Notes: generated by a model not told the origin, from the letters alone. Counted from the stretch's first letter, positions 1 through 9,627 are shown. The stretch is 64,000 bases of DNA from Solirubrobacteraceae bacterium (GCA_025449845.1 JANWIP010000004.1:54039-118038); one strand, 5' to 3'. A program made the numbers and translations.

Positions 1-218
1 TCAGTCTGCTTATTATGTTCTCGCTCGGTCCCGGCTTGGGATCGGGCGTACATAGGATCGGGTTTGGGCCAGGCCCTGTGGCCGGCTTGTACTGTCAGGC
101 AGGGTTTCCTTGGGAGAGGGACGTGATCGCACGTTTTACGAGGGAGATGAGGTTCGCGTGAGTTCGGTTCGGACAGACGTGGCAGGGATGGTTGCGGCTC
201 CGGTTGGGGGTCCTTCTA

Positions 219-243
219 GATGCGTCAGCATCACTGACGCATC
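219..243. terminator. Perfect hairpin followed by pyrimidine tract
   Basis: GATGCGTCAG and CTGACGCATC form a perfect 10-bp stem around a 5-nt loop (CATCA). On the plus strand the stem is followed by an alternating TC run of about 25 bases instead of a pure T tract. This may be a terminator for an upstream gene or a regulatory palindrome. The hairpin itself is certain, its role is inferred. Confidence 0.5.
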
Positions 244-266
244 TCTCTCTCTCTCTCTCTCTCTCT
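242..266. repeat. (TC)12 microsatellite
   Basis: Twelve uninterrupted TC units. Dinucleotide runs of this length are rare in high-GC bacterial DNA and are prone to slipped-strand length change. It lies about 200 bp upstream of the start of the large exported protein, where length variation could alter expression. Confidence 0.9.
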
Positions 267-463
267 TGGCCCGGATCGTTAGCTTCTAGGGCCTTTCGCC
301 GCCGGCTTTCGGCGGCTCGCTCCGGTCGCAGGGGTCGGCTTGGTCTCTCGCGCGCGTTGTGCGGGGGGCCGTCTCGCAGGGTGCCGTTTGCGTTGGTGCT
401 TGTGCGTTCTTTGTCATCTTGGCGAGGGGCGTGCCCCTCTTTGTTCGAGGAGGGGAGTTGTTG

Positions 464-3400
464 ATGAGGGCTTTGCGGTGTGTGCTTGGTGTTGTGGTGG
501 TTGTGGTTTGTCTGTTGGTTGTGGGGGGCGGGGTGGCGGTGGCTGTGCCCGCGAGCTTTGGTAGTGGGGAAGGCGATGAATCGGGGCAGTTCAGCGAACC
601 GCGTGGGATCGCGGCGGATCAGGAAAGCGGCGATGTGTATGTCACGGATACGCAAAATCAGCGGGTGGATAAGTTTGGGCCGGCGGGGGAATTCCTGTTT
701 GCGTGGGGTTGGGGTGTCGCGGATGGGCATACCGAAGCTCTGCAGACGTGTACGACGGATTGTTTTCGCGGGGTGTACGGGAGCGGCGGGGGCGAGATGA
801 AGAACCCGGATGGCGTGGCGGTGGACAACGGTCCGTTGAGCGCTTCGCATGGGGATGTGTATGTGATGGATTCGGGGACCGACCGGGTGGAGAAGTTCGA
901 CTCCTCCGGGGCTTTTCTGCTGGCGTTCGGGAAGGAAGTCAACGCGACGACCAACGGGGATGTGTGTCTCGCCGGTGAAGCGTGCCGGGCGGGGACTTCG
1001 GGGACGGAACCTGGTGAGTTTCAGATGGGTGAAACGGGTGGTATCGCGGTGGACGCGTCGGGGGATGTGTTTGTGGGGGATGTGAATCGGGTGGAGGAGT
1101 TCACCCAGGGTGGTGTGTACGTCGGGCAGGTCGCGATCGCGGGCGCCGGAACGGTCAAGGCGTTGGCCGTTGACGCCAGTGGCGATGTGTATGTTCAGGC
1201 CAGCGAACTGGCGGGCGTGCACGAGTACGAAGCGTCGGGTGCGGAAGTCGGCGCGCCACGCGACACCACGGGGTCGTTCCCTTATGGCGCGCGGGATTTC
1301 CTGGCGGTGGGCTCCGCTGGGGAACTGTTCGTCGCGGAATCACTCGGAGGAGTAGGGGTCGTGCACATTCGTGAGTATGACTCTTCGGGTGGCGAGGTCG
1401 CGAGCTTCGACCGCGATCCTCAGGGTGAAGGTGGCCAGCGTGGTATCGCGTTCAACCCGGTCGCGGGTGCGGTGGACGTCCTTGACCGTGAACGTGTGCG
1501 GGTCGTGGGTGTGCCGGCGGCGGGCCCGCTGATCGTGAACACCAGCGGGGAAGAAGTGCAGCCGACGTCGGTCGCGGTCAACGGGCTGGTGAACCCCGAG
1601 GGTCACGAAACGAGCTACCACGTCGAATACGGCACCTCGGCCTCGTATGGGTCGAGCACGACACCGGCCACGCTGACCGGCGGCGAATTCGAAGACGAAC
1701 CGGTGAGCATCCCGCTGAGCGGGCTGCAGACGAGCACCACCTACCACTTCCGTGTCGTCGCGAGCAACTCCGCGGGCACCAGCTTTGGTGAAGATGAGAC
1801 GTTCGTGACGCTTCCGCCGGCCGTGATCGACAGCGAGTCGGTTTCCGGTGTCACGGCGACCGGTGCGACGCTCGCGGGGCAGATCAACCCGCTTGGCCGT
1901 GACACCTCCTACCGTTTCGAGTACGGCACCACCACAGGGTATGGGGCGAGTGTTCCGGTGCCTGATGGGGATGTCGGGTCGGGTAGGAGCGATGTGTCTG
2001 TGAGCGCGTTGGTGGAGGGCCTGTCGCCGAGCGTGACCTACCACTACCGCCTGGTTGCGAGCAACTCGCTTGGTGTGGTCGATGGTCCGGATCGTGTGTT
2101 CGTGACGCAGGGCGGCGAAGCGCCGGCGCTGCCCGATGGTCGTGCGTGGGAGATGGTCTCTCCGCCGGAGAAGCGGGGATGGACCTTGGAAGGGATCGGC
2201 GGCCCTGGTGGAGGTGGGGCGTTGGTTCAGGCCGCGGCGGATGGTAGTGCGGTGACGTATCCGGCGGCGGGTCCGATCGAAGCCGGGGCGAAGGGTAATC
2301 GTAATGTCGCGTGGTCGCAGGTTCTCTCGTCGCGGGCGGCGGGTGGTTGGTCCTCGCTTGACATCGCGACGCCCCATGAAACGGTCGTCGGTGGCATTTT
2401 CCGACCATCTGAGTATCTGGGTTTCTCGTCTGACCTGTCGGCTGGTCTCGTGGAACCGCAGGGCGGTGCGACGCCGTTGTCGCCGCAGGCGAGCGAACAT
2501 ACGCCTTACCGGCGGGAGACCGGCGGTGTGTATACGCCGTTGGTTGATGCTGGGAACGTTCCGCCCGGCACCAGGTTTGGTCAACTGGAAGAAAGTGGGT
2601 ACATCAAGGTGGGGGATGCCAGGTTCGTGGGTGCGTCGCGTGACATGAGCCATGTCATCCTTGAATCCTTGCCGCCGTTGACGGAAGGCGTCGCGGCTCC
2701 TGGCGTCTCGGGGACCAATCTGTTTGAGTGGGCTGGTGGTTCGCTGCGGCTTGTGAGCGTGTTGCCCAACCGTAAGGCCGCGACAGAAGAAGAATACAAC
2801 GCGTCGCTTGGCTCAGAAAATCTAAATGTCAGGGGCGCGGTGTCTGACGACGGGTCTCGTGTGGTGTGGCGCGTCAACAAGACCGGAGGCCAGGAAGCTT
2901 TGTATCTGCGTGATGTGGCCAGGGGTGAAACGGTGCAGCTGGACACCGTGCAGGCTGGCGCACATGGGGGGACGTCCAACCCGCAGTTCGCTGTGGCGAG
3001 CAGCGACGGGTCGAAGGTGTTCTTCATCGATGGCAGTCGGTTGACCTCGGACGCCACCACGGGACTCAATCTGTATATGTGCGCGATCGTTGAAGTCGCC
3101 GGGAAGCTCAGGTGCCAGCTGAAAGACTTGGCGGTGGACCAAAACGCGGGGGAAGCAGCCGAAGTACAGGGCACGGCTATCGGGACAGGCGAAGACGGCA
3201 GGTATGTGTATTTCGCCGCTAGGGGTGTGCTGGCGGCCGGTGCCACCCGGGGGAGCTGCGACTTGAGCACAGGTGTATGCAATCTGTATGTGTATGACAC
3301 GGTGCGCGGTGAAGTCAGGCGCGTCGCGCAGCTGTCCAGCAGGGACTACCACGACTGGGAGGCGTTCGGTGGCGCTTATTTGCAATCTCTGACTGCGGGT

Positions 3401-4369
3401 GTGTCGCCGGATGGTAGGTATCTGGCGTTCATGTCGGAACGGAGCTTGACGGGCTATGACAATCGTGATGCTCGTAGCGGCCAGCCTGATGTGGAGGTCT
3501 TTCTCTACGACGCGGGTACGGGCCGGTTGGTGTGCGCTTCGTGTAACCCTTCGGGCGCGAGGCCGTCGGGTGTGTTTGACTCCGGGAAATATCCTGGGTT
3601 GCTGGCGGATCGCCCCGCGAACTGGGAAGGTCACTGGCTTGCCGGGTCGATCCCGAGCTGGACGAACGTAGACAGCACGTCGCCGGTGTCTTACCGGTCG
3701 CGGTATCTGTCTGATAGTGGCCGGTTGTTCTTCGACAGTCCGGACGCGCTGGTGCCTGGTGACGCGAACGGCACGGGCGACGTGTATGAGTTCGAGCCGC
3801 CGAAGGGCGAAGGGACACCCGCCAGTGATACGTGTGCCGTGGGGTCGCGGGGGTATAGCGCGGTGTCGGGTGGTTGTGTGGGGTTGATCTCCGCGGGCTC
3901 CTCGGGTGAAGAATCGGCGTTCATGGATGCCAGCGAATCGGGGGATGACGTGTTCTTCTTGACGTCCTCGCGGCTCGTGCCGCAGGATCTCGATTCGTCC
4001 TTTGACGTGTATGACGCGCGGGTCTGCACCCCTGGCTCACCGTGTGTCGCGGCTCCTGCGGCTGGCTCGCCGCCGTGTGTGACGGCGGACTCGTGCCGGG
4101 CGGCGCCCTCCTCGCAGCCCGGGGTGTTCGGCGCTCCGCCAAGCGCGACGTTCTCCGGTGCGGGGAACCCCACGACCGCAGCGAGCCGGCCCACGGTGAA
4201 GAAAAAGGCGCCCTCGGTCGCGCAGCAGCGCGCCACGGCGCTACGCAAGTGCCGCACGAAGCCCAAGCGCAAGCGAGCGTCGTGTGAAGCACAGGCCAGG
4301 AGGCGCTATCAGGTTGGTGTCAAAGCGAAGCGGTCCGCCAGGTCGCCGCACGGGAAGAGGAGCAGGTGA
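464..4369 (+). CDS. Giant exported NHL/Fn3-like/TolB-like surface protein
   Basis: A 1301-residue exported protein. The ATG at 464 is preferred because aggagggg lies 8 nt upstream and the protein then begins with a signal peptide (MRALRC followed by a long V/L/G-rich core). Order of parts: NHL-type beta-propeller repeats (about 30-350, with GIAxDxxSGDVYVxD signatures), two fibronectin-III-like domains of the 'VNPxGxxTSYxxEYGT...LxxxTTYHxRVVASNS' type (about 360-560), a long TolB/PD40-like propeller (about 600-1210), and a Cys-containing Lys/Arg-rich tail. Likely a cell-surface or matrix protein; no enzyme motif seen. Glutamate is mostly GAA and third positions are less GC-rich than in the metabolic genes. 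The stop overlaps the region of the next start, so the two giant proteins are probably co-translated. Confidence 0.85.
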   Translation: MRALRCVLGVVVVVVCLLVVGGGVAVAVPASFGSGEGDESGQFSEPRGIAADQESGDVYVTDTQNQRVDKFGPAGEFLFAWGWGVADGHTEALQTCTTDCFRGVYGSGGGEMKNPDGVAVDNGPLSASHGDVYVMDSGTDRVEKFDSSGAFLLAFGKEVNATTNGDVCLAGEACRAGTSGTEPGEFQMGETGGIAVDASGDVFVGDVNRVEEFTQGGVYVGQVAIAGAGTVKALAVDASGDVYVQASELAGVHEYEASGAEVGAPRDTTGSFPYGARDFLAVGSAGELFVAESLGGVGVVHIREYDSSGGEVASFDRDPQGEGGQRGIAFNPVAGAVDVLDRERVRVVGVPAAGPLIVNTSGEEVQPTSVAVNGLVNPEGHETSYHVEYGTSASYGSSTTPATLTGGEFEDEPVSIPLSGLQTSTTYHFRVVASNSAGTSFGEDETFVTLPPAVIDSESVSGVTATGATLAGQINPLGRDTSYRFEYGTTTGYGASVPVPDGDVGSGRSDVSVSALVEGLSPSVTYHYRLVASNSLGVVDGPDRVFVTQGGEAPALPDGRAWEMVSPPEKRGWTLEGIGGPGGGGALVQAAADGSAVTYPAAGPIEAGAKGNRNVAWSQVLSSRAAGGWSSLDIATPHETVVGGIFRPSEYLGFSSDLSAGLVEPQGGATPLSPQASEHTPYRRETGGVYTPLVDAGNVPPGTRFGQLEESGYIKVGDARFVGASRDMSHVILESLPPLTEGVAAPGVSGTNLFEWAGGSLRLVSVLPNRKAATEEEYNASLGSENLNVRGAVSDDGSRVVWRVNKTGGQEALYLRDVARGETVQLDTVQAGAHGGTSNPQFAVASSDGSKVFFIDGSRLTSDATTGLNLYMCAIVEVAGKLRCQLKDLAVDQNAGEAAEVQGTAIGTGEDGRYVYFAARGVLAAGATRGSCDLSTGVCNLYVYDTVRGEVRRVAQLSSRDYHDWEAFGGAYLQSLTAGVSPDGRYLAFMSERSLTGYDNRDARSGQPDVEVFLYDAGTGRLVCASCNPSGARPSGVFDSGKYPGLLADRPANWEGHWLAGSIPSWTNVDSTSPVSYRSRYLSDSGRLFFDSPDALVPGDANGTGDVYEFEPPKGEGTPASDTCAVGSRGYSAVSGGCVGLISAGSSGEESAFMDASESGDDVFFLTSSRLVPQDLDSSFDVYDARVCTPGSPCVAAPAAGSPPCVTADSCRAAPSSQPGVFGAPPSATFSGAGNPTTAASRPTVKKKAPSVAQQRATALRKCRTKPKRKRASCEAQARRRYQVGVKAKRSARSPHGKRSR

Positions 4370-4374
4370 TCTAT

Positions 4375-7300
4375 ATGCGATCGATCAAGCGTAGTGTCTT
4401 TGGTGTGGTGCTCACAGGTGTGCTCCTGTTGGGTGTGATGGTGGGTTCGGCGGGCGCGGTGGAGCCGTGGTGGCATCTGTCGGCCAGCTCGACGCCGGGT
4501 GTGCTGGCGGCGGGTGGGGAAGGCACGGTCGTCGTGGTCGCCGATAACGCGGGCGACAGCACAACGACCGGTGCGGTGACGTTCAGCGATACGCTGCCCG
4601 CGGGCGTGACGGCGCAGAGCGTCGCGTTCTACACCTCAGGGTTTGGCTCCAGCTTGGATCTGCAGGCCGTGCTTGGTGAATGTGAAGTGCAGCCCGGCCG
4701 CGTGCGGTGCCCGTACCCTGAATTCTTTCCTGCGATGAACCCGTATGAAGCGCTCGAAATGCAGATCCGGGTGAAGGTCGCAAACGGCGCGGTGTCCGAC
4801 GCCGCGAACTCCAACCAAATGGAAATCAGCGGCGGCGAAGCCCCCCAGGCGTCGTTCGCGCGACCGTTGCGCCTGCAGGCCGGCGCGGTGCCATTCGGTA
4901 TCGACGACTTCGACTTCACACCAGAAGAAGAGGGCGGTGCGATCGACGCACGCGCGGGGTCACATCCGTTCCAGCTGACGAGCACGATCGTGCTCAACCA
5001 GACCGCCGACCCCAAGAGCCCCCCAGCGCTACTGCGGGATGTCGTGACGCAGCTTCCCGCGGGCTTCGTCGGTAACGCGACCGTGGTCCCGCAGTGCAAC
5101 AACGTCGACTTCACGACCGTCGCGGGCGGTGGGCGCAACCTGTGCCCCGCGGACACGGCGATCGGGACGGTGCTCGTCAACGTCCTGGAACCCAAGTACA
5201 GCAGCACGTTGCCGGTCGGGAATCTCGTACCGCTGTTCAACCTCGTCCCCTCCCGTGGCGAGCCCGCCCGGTTTGGCTTCACAGCTGACAACGCCTCGGT
5301 GATGCTCGACGCGTCGGTGCGCAGCGGCAGCGACTACGGAGTGACGATCCGTGTGAACAACCTCACGGAGTTCGCGAACGCCCTGTTCACCCAGATCACC
5401 TTCTGGGGTGTTCCCGGCGACCCCCGCCACGACCAATCCCGCGGCTGGAACTGCGTGTCAGGGGGCCATTGGAGCCCAGGGCAACCGTGCGTACCCCAGA
5501 ACCAGGCCAACCCCGTACCGCTGCTAACACTCCCAACGTCATGCACACTGCCTTTCACCACCACGTTCGAAGGCGACTCGTGGCCCACCCAAACTGACCC
5601 GCAGGGCCTGCAGCTCACCCCACGGGAAATCTCGCTCACCGACAGCCTCGGCCGCGAAATCGGGCTCACCGGGTGCGACCAGCTCCCGTTCGATCCGTCG
5701 ATCCGGGTCCAGCCAGACACCAACGCTGCGAGCACCCCCACCGGATTGACCGTCAGCGTGCACATCCCTCAGGACACGAGCACCAACCCGAACGGCCTCG
5801 CCGAGGCCGCGCTGAAGGACGCGACCGTCACGCTGCCCGAAGGGGTGCAGGTCAACCCGTCCTCCGCGGATGGTCTTGAAGCGTGCTCGATGAGCCAGGT
5901 CGGCTACAAGGGCATGGAAGCGGGGGTCGCGCAGTTCACGCCGGATCCCGCGGCGTGCCCGGACGCGTCGAAGATCGGCACGATCGATGAAATCAAGTCC
6001 CCGTTGTTGGCTAACCCGTTGACGGGCTCGATCTACCTCGCGGCGCAGAACGCGAACCCGTTCGGGTCGCTGCTCGCGCTGTATCTGGTCGCTGAAGACC
6101 CGGTGTCTGGCGTGCGCGCCAAGCTCGCGGGGAACGTCAGCCTTGACCCGGTAACAGGCAGGTTGACGACGACCTTCAACGGTGCGCCGCAGACCCCCGT
6201 GGAAGACATCAAGCTGCACTTCTTCGGCGGGTCCAGGGCACCTCTGGCGACGCCCGCGATGTGCGGGTCCTACGCGACGAGCGCGGTGTTCACACCGTGG
6301 TCGGGGACCACCCCGGTGGACTCGTCGTCCAGTTTCCCGATCAACTCGGGGCTGGCCGGCTCGGCGTGTCCTGGTGGGCTGCCGTTCGCGGCGTCCCTGA
6401 CGGCGGGTACGACGAATATCCAGGCGGGTGCGTTCACACCGTTCACCACTACGATCGGCCGCCAGGACAACGAACAGACCCTCAGCGGCGTGCAGCTACG
6501 GATGCCCCCGGGCCTGTTGGGGTCTTTGGCGTCGGTGAAGCAGTGCCCCGAACCACAAGCGTCTCTGGGTACGTGTGGCCCTGACAGCCTGATCGGCCAC
6601 ACCACGGTGAGCGCCGGGTTGGGGACCGATCCGTTCACGGTCCCCACGGGCCAGGTGTTCATCACCGGCCCCTACCACGGCGCGCCGTTCGGCCTGTCGA
6701 TCGCTGTCCCCGCGAAGGCCGGCCCGTTCGATATCGGCTCCGGGCCCTGCGACTGCGTCGTCGTCCGCGCGAAGATCAGTGTGGACCCGCACACAGCGCA
6801 GATCCTGGTGGATACCGATCCGCTGCCGACGATCCTGCAGGGCATCCCGCTGCAGGTCAAGCACGTGAACGTCACGATCGACCGGCCCGGGTTCATGTTC
6901 AACCCCACCAGCTGCGAACACCTCAACGCCACCGACACCCTCACCGGCGGGTCCGGCGGGACCTCCACGGCTAGCGTGCCGTTCCAGGTCACCAACTGTG
7001 CGAGCCTGCCGTTCAAACCCACGTTCAAGGTCTCAACCCAAGCCAACACCAGCAAGAAGAACGGCGCGAGCCTCGACGTCAAGGTCACCTCCGGCCACGG
7101 ACAGGCGAACATCGGCAAGGTCGCCGTCACATTGCCCAAGGCGTTGCCATCCAGGCTCACCACGATCCAGCAGGCGTGCCCGGAAGCGACGTTCAACCAG
7201 AACCCCGCGTCCTGCCCCGCCGGGTCGAACATCGGGACCGTCACAGCAACCACACCGGTCCTCACGAGCCCGTTCACGGGCCCGGCATACCTCGTGTCTC

Positions 7301-7683
7301 ACGGTGGCGCCGCGTTCCCCGACCTCGTGATCATCCTGCAGGGCGAAGGCGTCACCTTGGATCTCGTCGGGAGCATCAATATCAAGAAGAACATCACCTC
7401 GAGCACCTTCGCGAGCGTCCCCGACGCACCCATCAACACCTTCGAGCTGAAGCTTCCCGAGGGACCACACTCCGCACTCGCAGCCGTCCTACCCGCCAAG
7501 GCCAAGGGCAACCTCTGTGGCACAAGCCTCGTGATGCCCACGACGCTCACCGGGCAGAACGGCGCACAGATCAAACAGAACACCAAGATCGCTGTGACCG
7601 GCTGCACCAAGGCCAATACCCGGAGGGCACACGGGAAGAAGAGCAAGACCAAGAAGCACCGCAAAGCAAAGAAGAAGAAGTAG
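4375..7683 (+). CDS. Giant exported DUF11-like repeat protein
   Basis: About 1102 residues. Two starts are possible: GTG 4366, overlapping the previous stop, and ATG 4375. ATG 4375 is chosen because AGGTGAT (4364-4370), a near-perfect anti-16S match, sits just before it. A signal peptide (MRSIKRS plus hydrophobic core ending SAGA) is followed by a DUF11-like domain (about 35-150, containing 'DNAGDSTTTGAVTFSDTLP') and then several related beta-rich modules with the 'CP..S.IGT....SPLL..PLTG.IYL' pattern, ending in a Lys-rich tail. Such proteins are common in Solirubrobacterales and are presumably surface-exposed; function is unknown. Forms a two-gene operon with the preceding giant protein. Confidence 0.85.
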   Translation: MRSIKRSVFGVVLTGVLLLGVMVGSAGAVEPWWHLSASSTPGVLAAGGEGTVVVVADNAGDSTTTGAVTFSDTLPAGVTAQSVAFYTSGFGSSLDLQAVLGECEVQPGRVRCPYPEFFPAMNPYEALEMQIRVKVANGAVSDAANSNQMEISGGEAPQASFARPLRLQAGAVPFGIDDFDFTPEEEGGAIDARAGSHPFQLTSTIVLNQTADPKSPPALLRDVVTQLPAGFVGNATVVPQCNNVDFTTVAGGGRNLCPADTAIGTVLVNVLEPKYSSTLPVGNLVPLFNLVPSRGEPARFGFTADNASVMLDASVRSGSDYGVTIRVNNLTEFANALFTQITFWGVPGDPRHDQSRGWNCVSGGHWSPGQPCVPQNQANPVPLLTLPTSCTLPFTTTFEGDSWPTQTDPQGLQLTPREISLTDSLGREIGLTGCDQLPFDPSIRVQPDTNAASTPTGLTVSVHIPQDTSTNPNGLAEAALKDATVTLPEGVQVNPSSADGLEACSMSQVGYKGMEAGVAQFTPDPAACPDASKIGTIDEIKSPLLANPLTGSIYLAAQNANPFGSLLALYLVAEDPVSGVRAKLAGNVSLDPVTGRLTTTFNGAPQTPVEDIKLHFFGGSRAPLATPAMCGSYATSAVFTPWSGTTPVDSSSSFPINSGLAGSACPGGLPFAASLTAGTTNIQAGAFTPFTTTIGRQDNEQTLSGVQLRMPPGLLGSLASVKQCPEPQASLGTCGPDSLIGHTTVSAGLGTDPFTVPTGQVFITGPYHGAPFGLSIAVPAKAGPFDIGSGPCDCVVVRAKISVDPHTAQILVDTDPLPTILQGIPLQVKHVNVTIDRPGFMFNPTSCEHLNATDTLTGGSGGTSTASVPFQVTNCASLPFKPTFKVSTQANTSKKNGASLDVKVTSGHGQANIGKVAVTLPKALPSRLTTIQQACPEATFNQNPASCPAGSNIGTVTATTPVLTSPFTGPAYLVSHGGAAFPDLVIILQGEGVTLDLVGSINIKKNITSSTFASVPDAPINTFELKLPEGPHSALAAVLPAKAKGNLCGTSLVMPTTLTGQNGAQIKQNTKIAVTGCTKANTRRAHGKKSKTKKHRKAKKKK

Positions 7684-7693
7684 GCGAGGAGGG

Positions 7694-8788
7694 ATGACGG
7701 TGTCCACTCCAGAGCGCGGAACCGGGGCGCGTATCCAAAGGGCACGCGGCAAGCGGGCGGGCTCCGGGGTCTCCGCCGGCAAAGGCCGCGAAACCAGCGG
7801 CGTGGGCCGGGAAAAGGTCTCGGAGATCCAGCGCGCGCGGATCCTCGGGGCGATGACGGAGGTCGCGTCAGAGCGGGGCGCGGCGAACGTGACGGTCGCG
7901 CACGTGGTGGCTCGCAGCGGCGTGTCGCGGCGTACGTTCTACGAACTGTTCGAGGACCGCGAAGCGTGCTTCCTGGCGGCCTTCGAGGACGCGGTGGCAC
8001 GGATCGCCGCGGAGGTGGTCCCGGCATACGAAGGCGAGAAGCGCTGGCGCGAGCGCATCCGTGCGGCGCTGGCGGAGCTGCTGGAGTTCCTCGACGACGA
8101 GCCCGAGGTCGGGCGGCTGTGCATCGTAGAGTCACTCGCCGCCGGTCCGCGGGCGCTCGAACGTAGGACGCGTGTGATCGAGGTGGTCAAACGCGCGCTG
8201 GATGGCGTGCACCGGGAGACGAAGGGCGCCCGTGAGCCGCCTCCCCTGACGGCTGAGGGCGTGATCGGCGCGGTGTCCTCGGTGCTGCACGCGCGGCTGA
8301 CCGAACCGCAGCGCGCTGGCGCCGCTGGGGCGGTGCCCGGGTCCTCCGCAGGGTCGAGGTCCCCGGCGACCCATGCCGCGGGCACCTTCGCCGAGCTGCT
8401 CGGCCCTCTGATGGGCATGATCGTGCTGCCCTATGAGGGTACAGCCGCGGCGACGAGGGAGATTGAGCGTCCGTGCGCTCCGCGCCCCAGGCGCCCACGC
8501 AGCCAGGGCACGGACCCGCTGCGCGAGCTCGACATGCGCCTCACCTACCGCACCGTAAGGGTGCTGATGGCGGTGGCGCAGAGCCCCGGCGCGAGCAACC
8601 GCGCGCTGGCGGACGCCGCCGATGTCTCAGACCAGGGCCAGATCTCCAAGCTGCTCTCGCGCCTGCAGACGCTCGGCCTGATCCAAAACAGCGGCGGCGG
8701 CCCCGCACGTGGGGAGCCCAACGCCTGGCGCCTCACCGGCAAGGGGCAGCAGGTGGGCGAGGCCATCGACGTGCAGATGCAGCCCTGA
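7694..8788 (+). CDS. TetR-type regulator with C-terminal MarR-like wHTH
   Basis: 364 residues; strong Shine-Dalgarno aggaggg (7687-7693) abuts the ATG, 10 nt after the stop of the giant surface protein gene. After a basic, low-complexity N-terminus, residues about 46-100 are a TetR HTH (ILGAMTEVASERGAANVTVAHVVARSGVSRRTFYELF, quoted only as its key residues TVAHVVARSGVSRRTFYELF). The middle is a TetR ligand-type helical domain. Residues about 282-358 are a second DNA-binding fold of MarR type (SNRALADAADVSDQGQISKL, then a wing ending WRLTGKG). Two DNA-binding heads in one chain are unusual for TetR proteins generally. It may regulate the surface proteins upstream or the genes after it; the ligand is unknown. 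Confidence 0.85.
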   Translation: MTVSTPERGTGARIQRARGKRAGSGVSAGKGRETSGVGREKVSEIQRARILGAMTEVASERGAANVTVAHVVARSGVSRRTFYELFEDREACFLAAFEDAVARIAAEVVPAYEGEKRWRERIRAALAELLEFLDDEPEVGRLCIVESLAAGPRALERRTRVIEVVKRALDGVHRETKGAREPPPLTAEGVIGAVSSVLHARLTEPQRAGAAGAVPGSSAGSRSPATHAAGTFAELLGPLMGMIVLPYEGTAAATREIERPCAPRPRRPRSQGTDPLRELDMRLTYRTVRVLMAVAQSPGASNRALADAADVSDQGQISKLLSRLQTLGLIQNSGGGPARGEPNAWRLTGKGQQVGEAIDVQMQP

Positions 8789-8821
8789 AGCAGCGGCACG
8801 CGGTAGGGCTCATGGCGACGC

Positions 8822-8838
8822 TATGATGGTGCCACCAT
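8822..8838 (+). promoter_or_regulatory. Promoter and palindrome at RHH/vapC start
   Basis: TATGAT (8822-8827) is an excellent -10 box lying 9 nt before the ATG at 8837, the spacing of a leaderless actinobacterial mRNA. A palindrome ATGGTG-C-CACCAT (8826-8838) overlaps it and the start codon, the expected position of an autorepression operator for a ribbon-helix-helix antitoxin. Confidence 0.55.
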
Positions 8839-9100
8839 GATGGTACGAACTCAGATAACGCTCAAATCAGATTCACACAGGCGCGCCAAGCGCCGCGCCG
8901 CGGAGCGGGGGATATCTTTGGCGGAGTATTTCCGGCAGATGGTGGAGCGCGATCTCGGCGAGGAGCCGAAGGGGGACATCTCGGCCATCTTCGGCATTGG
9001 CGACTCGGGTGGGTCCGACATCGCCAACCACAAGGACGAGTACATCGGCGAAGCGTTCTGGCAGGACTATCTGCGCCGCACGGGCCAGCCTCCGCGTTGA
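8837..9100 (+). CDS. Ribbon-helix-helix (CopG/VapB-type) antitoxin
   Basis: 87 residues, first gene of a two-gene module. The N-terminal 'TQITLKSDSHRRAKRRAAER' followed by GISLAEYFRQMVERDL is a ribbon-helix-helix DNA-binding fold; the acidic C-terminal half (PKGDISAIFGIGD) is the usual toxin-binding segment. The stop overlaps the TTG start of the downstream PIN-domain gene by 4 bp, so synthesis of antitoxin and toxin should be coupled. Probably represses its own promoter at the palindrome over the start. ATG 8840 is an equally possible start. Confidence 0.85.
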   Translation: MMVRTQITLKSDSHRRAKRRAAERGISLAEYFRQMVERDLGEEPKGDISAIFGIGDSGGSDIANHKDEYIGEAFWQDYLRRTGQPPR

Positions 9101-9513
9101 GCCTGTTCGTAGATACGTCGGCCTTCTACGCAACGCTTGACCGCAGCGATCGCCATAACGAGCGTGCCAAGGAGATCCTTTCGGCCGAGAGCGAGCCGCT
9201 TATGACGACCGATCATGTGCTTGTCGAGACCTGGCGCCTAGCCGACGTGCGTCTGGGTCGCCACGTGGCCGAGCGATTTTGGGACGCGCTGCGCAAAGGG
9301 GCGGCAACCATCGAGAACGTCCAGTCCGGCGATCTCGACGTCGCCTGGCGGATCGGCGAGGACTTCCCCGACCAGGACTTCTCGATCTTTGATCGCACCA
9401 GCTTTGCCGTGATGGAGCGCTTGGGGATCGCACGTGTCGCCACGTTCGATCACCACTTCGCGATCTACCGCTATGGGCCGCGGCGTGAGCGGGCGTTCGA
9501 GGTGCGGCGCTGA
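9097..9513 (+). CDS. vapC: VapC-type PIN-domain ribonuclease toxin
   Basis: 138 residues, TTG start overlapping the antitoxin stop (TTGA). PIN-domain acidic residues are visible: Asp6 in 'LFVDTSAF', Glu44 in 'LVETW', and the Asp cluster in 'FPDQDFSIFDRTSFAVMERL' followed by 'VATFDHHF'. Family members cleave tRNA or rRNA and are inhibited by the cognate antitoxin. All catalytic positions look intact, so it is probably active. Confidence 0.88.
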   Translation: MSLFVDTSAFYATLDRSDRHNERAKEILSAESEPLMTTDHVLVETWRLADVRLGRHVAERFWDALRKGAATIENVQSGDLDVAWRIGEDFPDQDFSIFDRTSFAVMERLGIARVATFDHHFAIYRYGPRRERAFEVRR

Positions 9514-9615
9514 GCCGCGGCTGGGGTTCCGTTTGACCATGGGAGAGCGGATCGGCAACGCCATCCAGGTCCAGACCCAGTCCTGAGCTACCTTATCGAA
9601 GCCCAATTGCTATGG

Positions 9616-9621
9616 TATATT
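9616..9621 (+). promoter_or_regulatory. -10 box for leaderless abrB-type antitoxin mRNA
   Basis: TATATT lies 6 nt before the ATG at 9628, matching leaderless initiation. Flanking ATGG/CCAT arms (9612-9615 and 9626-9629) form a small inverted repeat around it that could be the antitoxin operator. Confidence 0.4.
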
Positions 9622-9627
9622 TCTGCC

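Larger units (their letters stand above)
1..463. other. Upstream region of first giant exported-protein gene
   Basis: No convincing gene is seen in these 463 bases; open frames here on both strands have arginine/serine-rich shadow composition. The region holds a perfect 10-bp stem hairpin (219-243), a TC microsatellite directly after it (242-266), and a strong Shine-Dalgarno stretch (aggagggg, 448-455) that serves the ATG at 464. It is probably the promoter and leader region of the first gene, possibly with the transcription terminator of a gene lying before the window. Confidence 0.5.

Noticed and set aside
95..1222. Minus-strand open frame of 375 codons
   Set aside because: Antisense to the NHL domain gene, with His/Arg/Pro-rich shadow composition and the hairpin and TC run inside it.
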